Shown in pieces: positions 5,210-5,459 of a DNA stretch of 5,459 nucleotides. The stretch is from Clostridia bacterium (GTDB lineage Bacteria; Bacillota; Clostridia; Monoglobales; Monoglobaceae). Position numbers and translations under genes: made by a program. Each line of letters opens with the position of its first letter. Positions within the stretch are counted from its first letter, which is position 1. Under the pieces are notes generated by a model. That model was not told the DNA's origin. It worked only from the letters and a program-made list of their open reading frames with translations, and did no database searches. Location: positions 1 to 5,459 of the forward strand of contig JAGALN010000175.1 in the NCBI GenBank assembly GCA_017625185.1, given 5' to 3'.

Positions 5210-5459
5210 TCATTCCTCCAGTGCACAAACGCTCTTTAAGTAATCTAACGTTTTCAAATGCTTTTCCAGTTGAAGTTCAAGACAATATTCCCCAAGCTGG
5301 CTCAAATAGGAAAGGGACTTCTCCGGCAGATGGAAGGAGAATACCTTTTAGGCATCCGCTGAGGCTATGTAGGAAATGGCGCCTAATACTGCACTTCCCG
5401 GGGCAATCAACTGGCCAGAAGCATCCTTGCAGCTGCTACAGTAAACAGCATTTTCCCGG
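5210..5459 (-). pseudogene. recO: recO-like DNA repair gene, C-terminal part, interrupted by an in-frame TAA
   Basis: Reading from the right edge, 36 codons (5458-5351) encode RENAVYCSSCKDASGQ and then PGSAVLGAISYIASADA. A TAA follows at 5348-5350, and the same frame continues for 45 codons as KVFSFHLPEKSLSYLSQLGE, ELQLEKHLKTLDYLKSV and so on to TGA (5210-5212). Both halves read as consecutive RecO C-terminal sequence: a CxxC zinc-binding pair, a helical segment, the KxFSF turn, and the final LEKHLKTLDYLKS helix. RecO loads RecA with RecR during recombinational repair. The frame ends 2 nt before the QueG-like start, as expected of an intact operon gene. The stop would remove about 46 residues. 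CAA or AAA to TAA is a single change, so either recent inactivation or a base error would explain it. A functional truncated RecO is less likely but not excluded. The rest of the gene is off-window. Confidence 0.75.
5215..5219 (-). promoter_or_regulatory. Ribosome binding site that fixes the QueG-like start
   Basis: On the minus strand GGAGG lies 7 nt before ATG 5207 and only 1 nt before ATG 5213. It sits in the last codons of the recO frame, so the two genes are likely coupled. The ATG at 5213 overlaps the recO stop as ATGA but is too close to the site. Confidence 0.75.

Noticed and set aside
5025..5243. Plus-strand frame at the right edge
   Set aside because: It is the complement of the Fe-S protein gene and the recO end, with no ribosome binding site or recognisable protein sequence.
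5348..5350. Programmed recoding or frameshift in recO
   Set aside because: The stop is TAA, not TGA or TAG, with no slippery run or nearby stimulatory hairpin that I can see, and the frame is unchanged on both sides. A point mutation or base error is simpler.

Overview
The window looks like chromosomal DNA of an anaerobic Firmicute, most likely class Clostridia and perhaps Lachnospiraceae. The evidence is strong AGGAGG ribosome binding sites, AT-rich spacers with near-consensus sigma-A promoters, compact hairpin/U-tract terminators, a tandem glycine riboswitch ahead of an AgcS-type symporter, and housekeeping genes (def, recO) of Gram-positive type. The taxonomic call is inference from these traits. 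I see no mobile element, tRNA, rRNA or CRISPR array.

Layout on the plus strand. Positions 1-555 hold the C-terminal 184 residues of a TIM-barrel amidohydrolase that begins off-window. An extended -10 promoter with two small dyads (565-619) then drives an aldo/keto reductase (645-1565), closed by a hairpin terminator. The gene-free stretch 1566-2004 is almost fully regulatory: terminator, consensus promoter (1683-1711), a two-aptamer glycine riboswitch with a leader-linker kink-turn (1732-1910), an expression-platform hairpin (1949-1975) and a strong ribosome binding site. It feeds agcS (2005-3432), a sodium:alanine/glycine symporter. After the agcS terminator, a separate promoter drives a short monocistronic peptide deformylase gene, def (3577-4032).

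Layout on the minus strand. A near-perfect 16-bp hairpin (4033-4068) separates def from a convergent gene set read from the right edge. In order of transcription these are a recO-like DNA repair gene (5459 to 5210), a QueG-like double [4Fe-4S] protein (5207 to 4521) and a hotdog acyl-CoA thioesterase (4549 to 4073). Spacing of 2 nt and then a 29-nt overlap indicates one translationally coupled operon whose promoter lies off-window.

The most notable observation is at the right edge. The recO frame carries an in-frame TAA (5348-5350), yet the 45 codons after it still read as a normal RecO C-terminus and end exactly where the next gene starts. This is either a recent nonsense mutation or a base error. 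The second point of interest is the glycine riboswitch: its P1 strands can pair with sequence in or next to the terminator stem, which predicts that glycine turns agcS off. The window otherwise contains recognisable families, and I see no convincing new multi-gene system.
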